Assembly (NCBI GenBank): GCA_022795735.1
Contig: JAAWHG010000016.1
Span: 1 to 49,578 of the forward strand
DNA from: Oscillospiraceae bacterium
Lineage (GTDB): Bacteria > Bacillota > Clostridia > Oscillospirales > Oscillospiraceae
Direction of reading: 5' to 3'
Length of the DNA: 49,578 nt
The notes under the pieces: model-generated
Database searches by the model: none
What the model saw: the letters and a program-made list of their open reading frames with translations, nothing else
Told to the model about the DNA's origin: nothing
Translations under genes and position numbers: made by a program
Part shown: positions 7,055 to 15,411 of the stretch, one piece after another
How positions within the stretch are numbered: position 1 is the stretch's first letter
Layout of the letters: each line of letters opens with the position of its first letter

Positions 7055-8728
7055 ATGGATATGTCAGTATGGTATCTGGTAGGCGCGATTCTGGTATTCT
7101 TCATGCAGTGCGGCTTTGCCGCCGTGGAGGCCGGATTCACCCGGGCCAAGAACGCGGGTAACATCATCATGAAGAACCTGATGGACTTCTGTATCGGCAC
7201 GGTGGTGTTCATGCTGCTGGGCTACGGCATCATGAACAGCGAGAATTACTTCTTCGGCCTGATCGGGCTGCCGGAGTATCAGCTCTTTACCGACTTCTAC
7301 AGCTTCGACTGGCCGAATTTCTTTTTCCAGCTGGTGTTCTGCGCCACAGCCGCCACCATTGTGTCGGGCGCGATGGCGGAGCGCACCAAGTTCTCCAGCT
7401 ACTGCGTCTACTCCGCCGTCATCTCCGCCGTGGTCTACCCGATCGAGGCGGGCTGGGTGTGGAACGCGCAGGGCTGGCTCGCGCGGCTCGGCTTCATCGA
7501 CTTCGCCGGTTCCGCCGTCATCCACATGGTGGGCGGCGTCTCTGGCCTGATCGGCGCGATCATGCTGGGGGCCCGTATTGGAAAATACGATGAAAAGGGA
7601 GCGTCCCGCGCCATTCTGGGGCACAACATTCCGCTGGCCGCCATGGGGACCTTTATCCTGTGGTTCTGCTGGTACGGCTTCAACGGCGCGGCGGCCTCCG
7701 ACCCCGCCCAGATGGCCCAGATCCTGGGCAACACGACCATCGCCCCCGCCGTGGCCACGGTAGCCTGTATGCTGTTTACCTGGCTCAAGAACGGCAAGCC
7801 GGACGTCGGTATGTGCCTCAACGCCCCGCTGGCGGGTCTGGTGGGCATTACGGCGGGCTGCGCGAATGTGGACGCGCTGGGCGCGGCTGTGATCGGTCTT
7901 GTCACCGGCATTCTGGTCGTCGCCGTCGTGGAGGCGGTGGACACCAGGCTCCACATTGACGACCCGGTGGGCGCGGTGGCGGTGCATGGCTGCTGCGGCC
8001 TGACGGGCACCGTCCTCACCGGCCTGCTTGCCACCGACGGCGGCCTGCTCTACGGCGGCGGGCTGCGGCTGCTGGGGGTGCAGTGCCTGGGCGTGGCCGC
8101 GATCGCCGCTTACACCGTGGCCGTCATGACGGTCGTATTCCGGATCATCCGGGCCGCCAACGGTCTGCGGGTGTCCGCCGAGGAGGAGCTCTCCGGTCTG
8201 GATTCCACCGAGCACGGCCTGCCCTCCGCTTACGCCGACTTCATGCCCTCCACCACCCTCACCGCCCTTCCGGGGGCCAACGCCTTCCCGGAGCCCGTGC
8301 CCGAGGGCGGACGGCGGGCGGACCAGACCGTGCCGGTCCAGGTCGTGTCCGCCGCCATGCCGGCGTCCGATGTGGCGCTGTCCAAGGTGACAATCGTTTG
8401 CAATCAGGCGAAGTTTGAGCCGCTCAAGGCCGCCATGAACGACATCGGCGTGACCGGCATGACGGTTTCGCAGGTACTCGGCTGCGGCGTGCAGAAGGGC
8501 CGCACCGAATACTACAGAGGGGTCCCGCTGTCCATGAACCTCCTGCCCAAGCTCCAGGTGGACATTGTGGTGTCCAAGGTCCCGGTGACCGAGGTGGTCG
8601 ACGCCGCCCAGAGGGCGCTGTACACCGGCCATATCGGCGACGGTAAGATCTTCGTCTACCGCGTGGAAAACGCCGTCAAGGTCCGCACCGGCGAGACCGG
8701 CTACGACGCGCTCCAGGGCGAGGAATGA
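7055..8728 (+). CDS. amt: Ammonium channel (Amt) fused to a PII signalling domain
   Basis: A 557-residue fusion. Residues ~1-400 are an Amt/Rh channel with about eleven membrane segments, the signature DFAGSAVIHMVGG and the second pore histidine in DPVGAVAVHG. Residues ~440-557 are a complete PII (GlnB/GlnK) domain: TGMTVSQVLGCGVQKGRTE, LLPKLQVDIVV, and IGDGKIFVYRV..KVRTGE. PII normally docks on Amt as a separate trimer and plugs the pore when nitrogen is ample; here the channel carries its own. The T-loop tyrosine uridylylated in E. coli (Y51 in RGAEY) is Leu492 in RGVPL, while the Y46 equivalent (Tyr487) remains. Control would therefore rely on ATP/ADP/2-oxoglutarate rather than uridylylation. 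GGGAGG precedes the ATG. Confidence 0.93.
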   Translation: MDMSVWYLVGAILVFFMQCGFAAVEAGFTRAKNAGNIIMKNLMDFCIGTVVFMLLGYGIMNSENYFFGLIGLPEYQLFTDFYSFDWPNFFFQLVFCATAATIVSGAMAERTKFSSYCVYSAVISAVVYPIEAGWVWNAQGWLARLGFIDFAGSAVIHMVGGVSGLIGAIMLGARIGKYDEKGASRAILGHNIPLAAMGTFILWFCWYGFNGAAASDPAQMAQILGNTTIAPAVATVACMLFTWLKNGKPDVGMCLNAPLAGLVGITAGCANVDALGAAVIGLVTGILVVAVVEAVDTRLHIDDPVGAVAVHGCCGLTGTVLTGLLATDGGLLYGGGLRLLGVQCLGVAAIAAYTVAVMTVVFRIIRAANGLRVSAEEELSGLDSTEHGLPSAYADFMPSTTLTALPGANAFPEPVPEGGRRADQTVPVQVVSAAMPASDVALSKVTIVCNQAKFEPLKAAMNDIGVTGMTVSQVLGCGVQKGRTEYYRGVPLSMNLLPKLQVDIVVSKVPVTEVVDAAQRALYTGHIGDGKIFVYRVENAVKVRTGETGYDALQGEE

Positions 8729-8760
8729 TCCGGTTATTTTACCCCCGATTTAAAAAACGC

Positions 8761-8798
8761 AACGCAGTACGGCGGTTCCCATCCCGCCGTACTGCGTT
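8761..8798. terminator. Bidirectional terminator between amt and deoD
   Basis: AACGCAGTACGGCGG (8761-8775) pairs perfectly with CCGCCGTACTGCGTT (8784-8798) across an 8-nt loop. The plus strand continues TTTATATATTATAT and the minus strand GCGTTTTTTAAA, so it serves both converging operons. Confidence 0.85.
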
Positions 8799-8815
8799 TA
8801 TATATTATATATACT

Positions 8816-9553
8816 TTAGCCCAGCGCGGCGGCGGTCTCCAGAGCCAGCTTCATCATTTCGGTAAAGCTGTTCTGCCGTTCCTCCACGGTGAGGCGTTCG
8901 CCGGTGACCAGTTGGTCGGATACGGTGCACATGGTCAGGGCGCGCTTTCCGGCCCGGGCGGCGTTGCAGTAGAGGGCGGCGGCCTCCATCTCCACGGCGA
9001 GCACCCCCATTTTAGCCCACAACGGGTTGACCTGGCGGGAGACGGGGAGGTCGGCGTCGTCGTTGTAGAAGCAGTCGGTGCTGACGATGTTGCCCACCCG
9101 GTATTTCTGCCCAAGCCGTTCGGCGGTCTCGGCGCACAGCCGGAGCAGCGAAAAGTCGGCGATGGGGGAGAAGGTCCCGGGCAGGCCGAAGGAGGCGGGA
9201 TAGTTGGAATCGGTGCAGGCGGCCTGCCCGAGAACGATATCCCGAAGGGCTACCGAGCTGTGTAAGGCCCCGGCGGAGCCAATGCGGATGATGTTGTCCA
9301 CGTCGAAATCCTGGAACAGCTCGCGGGAATAGATGCCCATGGACGGCATGCCCATGCCGCTTGCCATGACGGATACCTTGACCCCGTGATAGGTCCCGGT
9401 GTAGCCTTGAACGCCCCGGACGTTGTTGACCAGGACAGCGTTGTCGAGCAGGGTTTCGGCGATGAGCTTGGAGCGCAGCGGGTCGCCCGGCATGAGGACG
9501 GTCTTGCCGAAGTCGGAGGGCGTCGCGGCGATGTGCGGGGTAGGATAGGACAT
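8816..9553 (-). CDS. deoD: Purine nucleoside phosphorylase, DeoD type
   Basis: A 245-residue hexameric-type enzyme that splits purine (deoxy)ribonucleosides with phosphate to base and ribose-1-phosphate. It shows MPGDPLRSKLIAETLL (phosphate site), ASGMGMPSMGIYSREL, GSAGAL, AVEMEAAALY and the catalytic S-D pair in CTVSDQL. The frame stays open far upstream, but the ATG at 9553 with AAAGGAG 9 nt before it fits the family length; the upstream part is only antisense to the ATPase gene. It is the last gene of the ymdB-yhaO-yhaN-deoD run and ends at a bidirectional terminator. It complements the nucleoside import and kinase genes at 32-38 kb. Confidence 0.95.
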   Translation of the reverse strand: MSYPTPHIAATPSDFGKTVLMPGDPLRSKLIAETLLDNAVLVNNVRGVQGYTGTYHGVKVSVMASGMGMPSMGIYSRELFQDFDVDNIIRIGSAGALHSSVALRDIVLGQAACTDSNYPASFGLPGTFSPIADFSLLRLCAETAERLGQKYRVGNIVSTDCFYNDDADLPVSRQVNPLWAKMGVLAVEMEAAALYCNAARAGKRALTMCTVSDQLVTGERLTVEERQNSFTEMMKLALETAAALG

Positions 9554-9585
9554 GAGGATTCTCCTTTCAACTTCAAAGTCAGTAT

Positions 9586-11763
9586 TTAAGTGTGGCTGTC
9601 GAGCCACGCCAGCTCTCTGTTGTGACAGGTGAACAGGATGATCTGCCGGGTCTGGGCCAGGTCCTGCAACAGGGCCATGGCCGCCGCCATGCGCTCGCCG
9701 TCCATCGCGGAGAGGGCGTCGTCGAGCAAAATGGGGGCGTCCTCGGGAAGCAGAAGCTGGCTGATCGCTAGGCGGAGGGACAGATAAAGCTGGTCGGCCG
9801 TCCCCGCGCTCAACGCCGCCAACGGGCGGGTGATGGGGTCGCCGGCCTCGCGGGCGGTCACCGCCATGGATTGATCGAGCATCACCCGGTCGTAGCGGCC
9901 GCCCGTCATGCGGGCCATAAACTCCCCTGCCAGCCGGTTGATCTTGGGAGAGAGGCGGGACTGTATCTCCTGGTCGGCCTGCTCCAACGCCTCCATTGCC
10001 AGCGACAGCGCTTCGTATTCCCGGCCCAGCCGCTCGAGCTCGGCGTTCAGTTCTTCTCGTTCGGCGGCCAGCGCCGCCGGGTCGCCCGACGCCTCCATCC
10101 GGCCCCGGCGCAGGTCCAGCTTGGAGCGCAGCAGCCGCAATTCTTCTTCCAGACGGTTCAGGTGCGAGGCGGTCTCCCGGGGGTCGCCCTCCGCCTCCGC
10201 CGGGTCGTAATCTCCGGCGGGCAGCTCGTCGGGAAGCTCCTCCCGCAGAGCCTCGAACCGCGCCTTGGCCGGCTGGGCCTCGCGCACGGCGGCCTGATAA
10301 AATTTTTGCAGGTGGACCGCCCGCTGGATGGCGTCCCTGGCTTCGCCGAGGGTCTTGGCATCGGGGCACACCGCCGCCGTGCGCTCCAGGATTCGCGTCT
10401 GCAACGCCTCCAGCTCGTCCTGACGGGCTTGCAGGGCGGCGCGGCGGGTCTCATGCTCGGCAAGCTGCTGGTTGTAGAGCAGCAGGGCTTCCCGGTAGCC
10501 GGCCGCCGTTTTGTGCATTTCGGACTCGTTGTCCGCGTCGTAGCAGTCTAAAATCTCCCGCCTCGCCAGCGCAACCCGCAGATCCTTGCGGAAGCGCAGG
10601 AAGGTGAGCAGTCCGCCCAACGCCGCCAAAACAAAACAGGAGATAGCAGGCGGTATCCTGCCAAAGACCAGCCCCATGATGCCTCCGGCCAGCCCGAGAA
10701 GGGCGAGGAGAATCATCAGGCACAGGCTCAGCGGTCCCGCCCGGCGGAGGCGGGAAAGACTGCGGGCGTCGGTCTCCGCCCGTTCCCGCACGCCGTCGGG
10801 GTCCAGGCCGGCGAAGACCGCCGGGCAGACCGGCGGGGCGGGGGCGTCGCCCAGCTTTTCGGCGTCGCGGCCCAAGTTCTGCGCCGCGCTGACCGCCTGG
10901 TCCATCGCGCGGAGCATGACGTCAAGGGCGTCTTCGTCGGGGAGGCCGGCGACGGTCTGCTCCTTTTCCCAGAGGTTTTTCTCCCGTTTTTCCCACTCCT
11001 GCCGGGCCTGCTCCAGACGTTCCCGCCGGCCGGCGTACTCCCGGGCCTTTTGGGCGGCCAGACGGCGGGAGAGGGTTTCCCGCTCCGCCTCCAAACCGGC
11101 CTTCTGGGCCTGGAGGGACATGATCTCCCGGCCCATCTGGGCGAGCTCGTCCAACCGTTCCTCCGCCTCTTGGAGGTGCTCCTGGGCACGGGGGATGAGG
11201 CCGGACTTGTTGTGCCGGCGGCGGTTTTTCAAATCGCGCAACGTTTGCAGCGCCTTGCCGGCGTTGACGGTTTCGTCGCCGGCGGCGACCAGGGCGCGAA
11301 GGCGGGATTGCAGCGCGTTGTCCGCCGACAGGGCGATGGCCTGCTGGCCGATGAAGCCGCTGCGCTGGTAAACACTGCGCTCCACACCCAGCAGGGCCTT
11401 GCCGCAGGGGTCGGGCAGGTCAACCGGTGTGCCGCTCTCCGTTTCATATGCCTTGACGGCCCCCAACGGGGTCCTGCCCTTGGGGCTCCGCTCAATTGTG
11501 ATCTCTTTTCCTCCCCAGGACAGTTCCATACTTCCCGCCATCTCCTGGCCGTTCCAGGGCTTAAAGCGGGTTTTGACCGGAAGGAGGTTGACCTTGCCGG
11601 CCCGTTCGCTGGTGTCCACGCCGTAGAGCATGGCGAGCAGAAAGGCCGCCCAGGTGGATTTGCCGCTCTCGTTGGGGCGGGCAATGATGTTCAGCCCCTC
11701 GTGCAGCTCCAACGTCTCCCGGTCCAGCTTGCCAAAGGTGGCGGTCAGCTTTCGCAGTATCAT
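9586..11763 (-). CDS. YhaN-like SMC/RecN-type ATPase (SbcC-like)
   Basis: A 725-residue ATPase of the YhaN family, related to SbcC/Rad50. Walker A (NESGKST, residues 31-37) is at the N-terminus; coiled coils flank two central hydrophobic segments (GPLSLCLMILLALLGLAGG, then a second) that are characteristic of YhaN and suggest membrane association. The signature and Walker B region (ALSAGTADQLYLSLRLAIS, PILLDDALSAMD) is at the C-terminus. The ATG at 11763 overlaps the stop of the nuclease gene (ATGA) and has GGGAGGTG upstream. With that neighbour it should form an SbcCD/Mre11-Rad50-like complex acting on DNA ends or hairpins. Confidence 0.88.
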   Translation of the reverse strand: MILRKLTATFGKLDRETLELHEGLNIIARPNESGKSTWAAFLLAMLYGVDTSERAGKVNLLPVKTRFKPWNGQEMAGSMELSWGGKEITIERSPKGRTPLGAVKAYETESGTPVDLPDPCGKALLGVERSVYQRSGFIGQQAIALSADNALQSRLRALVAAGDETVNAGKALQTLRDLKNRRRHNKSGLIPRAQEHLQEAEERLDELAQMGREIMSLQAQKAGLEAERETLSRRLAAQKAREYAGRRERLEQARQEWEKREKNLWEKEQTVAGLPDEDALDVMLRAMDQAVSAAQNLGRDAEKLGDAPAPPVCPAVFAGLDPDGVRERAETDARSLSRLRRAGPLSLCLMILLALLGLAGGIMGLVFGRIPPAISCFVLAALGGLLTFLRFRKDLRVALARREILDCYDADNESEMHKTAAGYREALLLYNQQLAEHETRRAALQARQDELEALQTRILERTAAVCPDAKTLGEARDAIQRAVHLQKFYQAAVREAQPAKARFEALREELPDELPAGDYDPAEAEGDPRETASHLNRLEEELRLLRSKLDLRRGRMEASGDPAALAAEREELNAELERLGREYEALSLAMEALEQADQEIQSRLSPKINRLAGEFMARMTGGRYDRVMLDQSMAVTAREAGDPITRPLAALSAGTADQLYLSLRLAISQLLLPEDAPILLDDALSAMDGERMAAAMALLQDLAQTRQIILFTCHNRELAWLDSHT

Positions 11764-12830
11764 CGGTCCAGCACCTCCCATCCCTCCATGGCCGCCACGC
11801 CCAGCCGGGCGGCCAGATCGTACAGCGCCGGGTCGCTCTCCCGCCGGGCGGACAGCAGATTCAGGAAGAGGCTTTTCAGGCCGTCTTCTCCCGCCTCGGC
11901 CCAGAGGTCCCGCACCGGCGTGGTCTCATCCCGCAGGGTCAGGCCGAAGAAACGGGGGGACAGCTCCCGCTCCAGCGCCCGAAGGTTTGGCGGCTCGGCG
12001 GGACCGGTGAGTATGACGCGGTAGATGTCGTGTTCGGTGTCCGGGGGCAGCTTGGCCTCGATGGCGGACAGGGGATCGTCCCCGGCCTCCACCTGGAGGA
12101 TTTCGTAGCGCCGCCCGGACAGGGGGCGGAAGGTCAGCTCACAGCCGCCGTCGGCGAGGGTTCCCAAATAGACCCCCTTTTCCCCCAGCTCGTCGAAGCC
12201 GCGCCCCATGGCGCAGCCGGGCCAGGCGTATACCGTCTTTCCAGCGGTGCGCGCCCCGCTGGCGGCGTGGATATGGCCCAGGGCCAGATAATCCAGACCG
12301 CTGCCGGCGATTTGGCCGGCGGTGATGGGATTGTAGGGGCTGGACGGGGTAGCCGCGTCGCCGTGGAGGACCATGAGGTTATATTGGTCCGGGTCGTCCA
12401 CCCGGAAGCCTTCGAGCAGCGGGCCGCTGGTTGACGAGGAAAACGCCGCCCCCCATACGACGGCGTTCAGGCCGTCCAGCGCGACGGGTGCGGGGACCGG
12501 GTCGCGGAAGATATGGACGTTGTCGGGCCAATCGGCGCAGTAGGGACTGCCGGGGGCGCAGAAGTCGTGGTTGCCGGGGGCGATGAAGACCCGGGCGCGG
12601 CAGTTGCGCAGGCTGCGGGTCAGGCTCTCCCAGGTGTCCCGCCGGGCGGCCTCGGCGTCGAACAGGTCGCCGGCGAGCAGCAGCAAATCGCAGCCCTCCT
12701 CGTCGCACAGCGACACCAGCTCGTCGAGAAGCTGCCGCTGCTCCCGGCGGCGGGCGGCGGCCTTGTCGGGCGGCAGGGAGGCGAAGGGAGAATCCAGATG
12801 CAGATCGGCCGCGTGCAGAAATTTAATCAT
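11760..12830 (-). CDS. YhaO-like DNA repair exonuclease (SbcD/Mre11-type metallophosphoesterase)
   Basis: A 356-residue calcineurin-like phosphoesterase. All five motif blocks are visible: HAADLHLDSPF at the start, LLLAGDLFD, IAPGNHDF, MVLHGDAA and LALGHIHAA. The C-terminal half is the family cap/ATPase-binding region. The ATG at 12830 lies 8 bp inside the ymdB 3' end; an in-frame extension upstream runs through ymdB and lacks a ribosome site. The ATGA overlap with the YhaN-like gene implies translational coupling and a two-subunit nuclease. Substrate inferred from SbcD/Mre11 relatives. Confidence 0.9.
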   Translation of the reverse strand: MIKFLHAADLHLDSPFASLPPDKAAARRREQRQLLDELVSLCDEEGCDLLLLAGDLFDAEAARRDTWESLTRSLRNCRARVFIAPGNHDFCAPGSPYCADWPDNVHIFRDPVPAPVALDGLNAVVWGAAFSSSTSGPLLEGFRVDDPDQYNLMVLHGDAATPSSPYNPITAGQIAGSGLDYLALGHIHAASGARTAGKTVYAWPGCAMGRGFDELGEKGVYLGTLADGGCELTFRPLSGRRYEILQVEAGDDPLSAIEAKLPPDTEHDIYRVILTGPAEPPNLRALERELSPRFFGLTLRDETTPVRDLWAEAGEDGLKSLFLNLLSARRESDPALYDLAARLGVAAMEGWEVLDR

Positions 12831-13599
12831 ATGCCTCGATCCTTTCCGCATGCATGCACAGCCCGGTCTCCATGTCGACGCGGAACAGAGCGCCCTCCAG
12901 CTTACAGGGCCCCGGCGCCGCCTCAAAGCGGGAGGTCAGATCGCCCCGGAAGTTGGCGACCGACTGCTCGGGCCGCACCCCGAGGATGGAGACGGCGGGG
13001 CCGGTCATGCCGAGATCGGTGATATAACCGGTTCCCTTGGGGAGAATTTGGCAGTCGGCGGTGGGGACGTGGGTGTGGGTGCCCCAGACGGCGGCGGCGC
13101 GGCCGTCGAGAAGGTAGCCCATGGCGAGCTTTTCCGAGGTGGCCTCGGCGTGCATGTCCACCAGCAGCGCTTTGCCCCGCTGTTCGGCGGCCAGCCGTTC
13201 GGCCAGCAGGAAAGGGTTGTCCGGCCCGAAGTTCATGCCGCACCGCCCGATCAGGCTGACCATGACGACCTGCCCCGCCGGGGTGTCGTAGACCCCCCAG
13301 CCACGGCCTGGGAGCTGCGGAGGGAAATTCGCGGGGCGGAGAATGCGGGAGGATTCCTTGAGGTAGGGGATGATCTCCCGCCGGTTCCAGGTGTGGTTGC
13401 CGAGCGTGATGACGTCGGCTCCGGCGTCCAGCATCCGTTCGGCCTGCTCCGGCTTGAGGCCGACCATCATGGCGTTTTCACCGTTGACGGCGCAGAAACC
13501 GGCGTCGTATCGCTTTTTAAGCCGCGGCAGGCAGTCCTCCAAAAAGGCGAGGCCCGCCGGCGAGACGACATCGCCTACGGCCAATACATTTAGTTCCAT
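12823..13599 (-). CDS. ymdB: YmdB family metallophosphoesterase (TIGR00282)
   Basis: A 258-residue dinuclear metal phosphodiesterase. It has the family blocks VLAVGDVVSPAG, VNGENAMMVG, ITLGNHTWNRRE, DMHAEATSEK and GTHTHVPTAD. In Bacillus YmdB hydrolyses 2',3'-cAMP and influences biofilm and motility decisions; it usually lies beside rny. Here it heads an operon with a YhaO/YhaN-like nuclease pair and deoD. Its ATG is preceded by AAAGGGGG and AAAGG. A TATACT box is at 13624-13629 without a convincing -35. Confidence 0.93.
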   Translation of the reverse strand: MELNVLAVGDVVSPAGLAFLEDCLPRLKKRYDAGFCAVNGENAMMVGLKPEQAERMLDAGADVITLGNHTWNRREIIPYLKESSRILRPANFPPQLPGRGWGVYDTPAGQVVMVSLIGRCGMNFGPDNPFLLAERLAAEQRGKALLVDMHAEATSEKLAMGYLLDGRAAAVWGTHTHVPTADCQILPKGTGYITDLGMTGPAVSILGVRPEQSVANFRGDLTSRFEAAPGPCKLEGALFRVDMETGLCMHAERIEAYD

Positions 13600-13694
13600 C
13601 CTTTTGCCCCCTTTTTCTCTCTCAGTATACCTGATTTAGGAAGAAATTACTAGACCTTGTTTGATTTTTTTCGCAACACACGTAGAATATTTTG

Positions 13695-13729
13695 CCCCGT
13701 GCGCACCGGAAATGCCGGCGCGCACGGGG
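13695..13729. other. GC-rich hairpin in the ymdB / hemerythrin intergenic gap
   Basis: CCCCGTGCGC (13695-13704) pairs with GCGCACGGGG (13720-13729), with a nested CCGG/CCGG stem in the loop, followed on the plus strand by TTATTT and on the minus strand by CAAAATATT. It lies between two divergent genes, upstream of both promoters, so a terminator role is not obvious; it may insulate them or belong to a short RNA. Nothing else is supported in 13600-13861 apart from the promoter. Confidence 0.45.
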
Positions 13730-13748
13730 TTATTTCGGAATTTTGTGA

Positions 13749-13777
13749 TTGCATTATCCGCGCTTTATGCTTATAAT
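13749..13777 (+). promoter_or_regulatory. Probable promoter of the hemerythrin chimera
   Basis: Perfect TATAAT (13772-13777) with a weak TTGCAT -35 (13749-13754) at 17-bp spacing. The leader would be about 80 nt and ends with the ribosome site GGAGG near 13850. Confidence 0.5.
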
Positions 13778-13861
13778 AGAATAGACAAGAGAAACGAACT
13801 GAATATTTTACGGGTGGGCGGCGGCGCCAGCCCGTTAAAGCGGTGAAGGAGGCGCTTATAA

Positions 13862-15244
13862 ATGGATACACAGGTTGATATGCAATTTGAATGGAGGGAT
13901 GAGTACAACATCGGTGTTGAGCAGATCGACGCGGAACACCGGCGGCTGTTTCATATTATTAATAAGCTGTTTCGGCTCAAGGAGGAAAAGAAAAACCATC
14001 AGTGGGCGTGTCAGGAGGGTATTAAGTTTTTCCGGAGCCATTCCATGAAGCACTTTGAGGACGAGGAACGGTATATGGCCTCCATTGGCTACGAGGGGCT
14101 GGCACAACACCGGGAGATACATAAAGGCTTTCGGGAAAACACCCTCATGGCGCTGGAGCAGGAGCTGGAGCAGACCGAGTACGCGCTGGATTCGGTAGAC
14201 CATTTCCTCGGGGTTTGCGCGGGCTGGCTGATTGGGCATACCCTGACGGAGGACCAGTCCATTACCGGCAAGACGCTACGCAAGTGGGACAATGTGCTGC
14301 CGGGCGAGGAACGAAAGGCACTGAAAAAGGTCATTATTCAGGTCGTCTTTGACATGTTCCATTTGGAGTCGCAGATGATTAGCGACGCGTATGCCGGTGA
14401 GAAATTCGGCCAGGGCGTCTATTACCGTCTGGTCTTCGGGACGGGAGAGGACGAGAAGAAGATGGAGATCCTAATGGCTTTCGAGGAAAAGCTGCTGATT
14501 AACACGGTCGGCAAGATCATGGGGCTCCAGACCAACAAACTGGACAACATGCTGGTACACGCGGCCCGGTATACGGCGCGGCAATTTGTGACACGGACCA
14601 TAGAGTCCTTCCCGGCGATGGCGGCGTATGAGATCAAGGAGGAAAATCTGCTGTCGTACTCTCAGTTCCGGGAGATTTTTGATCGGGAAACCCTTCAGGC
14701 CAGCCTGCTGTTCAACACCGGCGGGGCGGGCTATTTCGCCTACTGCGTGATCGCGCCGCATCTGCTCGAAAAGAGCGTTGGGGTGGCGCTTGATCCCGGC
14801 AACGCAATGGACGAGGTCGAAAAGTACCTGATGAAGCGCGAGGAGAAAGAAGCGAAGCTGGAAGCCCATCCCCGTCCCAAAATCTTGGTCGTGGACGACT
14901 CCGTAACCGTCCGGACGGGGCTCAAAAACCTGCTGGGTGAGGACTACAGGGTGGAGACGGCTTCGTCCGGCGTCGCGGCCATCCGCTCGGTCACGCTGAA
15001 CCGACCCGAGCTGGTGCTGATGGACTATGAAATGCCGGTCTGCGACGGACGGCAGACGCTGGAAATGCTCCGCTCGGTGCCCGAGCTGGAGGACTTACCG
15101 GTCATTTTCCTGACCGGACGGCGGGACACGGAGACCATGATTAAGGTCATGCCGCTCAAGCCCACCGCGTATCTGCTCAAGGATTCGAAGCCAAAAGATA
15201 TCAAGGAGAAGATTGACCTGTTTTTCGCGGCGAATCAACTTTAA
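13862..15244 (+). CDS. Hemerythrin / CheX-like / receiver chimera
   Basis: A 460-residue soluble protein with three parts. Residues 1-135 are a bacteriohemerythrin with all seven di-iron ligands at family spacing: H26, H64, E68, H83, H87, H126 and D131, so it should bind O2 or sense redox or iron. Residues ~150-310 resemble a CheX/CheC-type domain (YYRLVFGTGED..MEILMAFEEKLLINTVGKIMG) but I do not see the E-x2-N phosphatase motif. Residues 340-460 are a receiver with D345/D346, phospho-acceptor D388, T418 and K440. There is no output domain. GGAGG precedes the ATG. It stands alone, and no chemotaxis genes are nearby. Inference: an oxygen-responsive signalling adaptor. Confidence 0.85.
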   Translation: MDTQVDMQFEWRDEYNIGVEQIDAEHRRLFHIINKLFRLKEEKKNHQWACQEGIKFFRSHSMKHFEDEERYMASIGYEGLAQHREIHKGFRENTLMALEQELEQTEYALDSVDHFLGVCAGWLIGHTLTEDQSITGKTLRKWDNVLPGEERKALKKVIIQVVFDMFHLESQMISDAYAGEKFGQGVYYRLVFGTGEDEKKMEILMAFEEKLLINTVGKIMGLQTNKLDNMLVHAARYTARQFVTRTIESFPAMAAYEIKEENLLSYSQFREIFDRETLQASLLFNTGGAGYFAYCVIAPHLLEKSVGVALDPGNAMDEVEKYLMKREEKEAKLEAHPRPKILVVDDSVTVRTGLKNLLGEDYRVETASSGVAAIRSVTLNRPELVLMDYEMPVCDGRQTLEMLRSVPELEDLPVIFLTGRRDTETMIKVMPLKPTAYLLKDSKPKDIKEKIDLFFAANQL

Positions 15245-15258
15245 ACGGCAAAGGAGAA

Positions 15259-15290
15259 GCGGGGGACAGTTTGCCTGAGGAAGCCCCCGC
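15259..15290. other. First of two tandem hairpins after the chimera gene
   Basis: GCGGGGG (15259-15265) pairs with CCCCCGC (15284-15290) with an 18-nt loop, 15 bp after the stop codon. No T-run follows. Confidence 0.4.
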
Positions 15291-15300
15291 GCAGCAATCG

Positions 15301-15337
15301 GACAGCCCAGCAGGACAGCATGTCCTGCTGGGCTGTC
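15301..15337. terminator. Perfect 17-bp inverted repeat after the chimera gene
   Basis: GACAGCCCAGCAGGACA (15301-15317) pairs without mismatch with TGTCCTGCTGGGCTGTC (15321-15337) across only 3 nt. It probably ends or insulates the upstream transcript before the lplA promoter, but neither strand carries a U-tract, so factor-assisted termination, RNA processing or protein binding are alternatives. Confidence 0.5.
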
Positions 15338-15351
15338 TCGCGGTTCCGCCC

Positions 15352-15380
15352 TTGCCAACACCGGGGCGCGATGTTATAAT
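15352..15380 (+). promoter_or_regulatory. Promoter of the lipoate ligase gene
   Basis: TTGCCA (15352-15357), 17-bp spacer, perfect TATAAT (15375-15380), about 30 bp before the ATG. The leader is about 25 nt. Confidence 0.7.
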
Positions 15381-15411
15381 GTAGGGGTTATCTCAAACAA
15401 GGAATGGGAAA

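Noticed and set aside
7064-8632. A 522-codon minus-strand frame inside amt
   Set aside because: Antisense to Amt-PII; His/Gly/Arg-rich with no start signal.
9554-10369. N-terminal extension of deoD by about 270 codons
   Set aside because: The extension is only an open frame lying over the YhaN-like gene. DeoD has standard length from the ATG at 9553, where a ribosome site is present.
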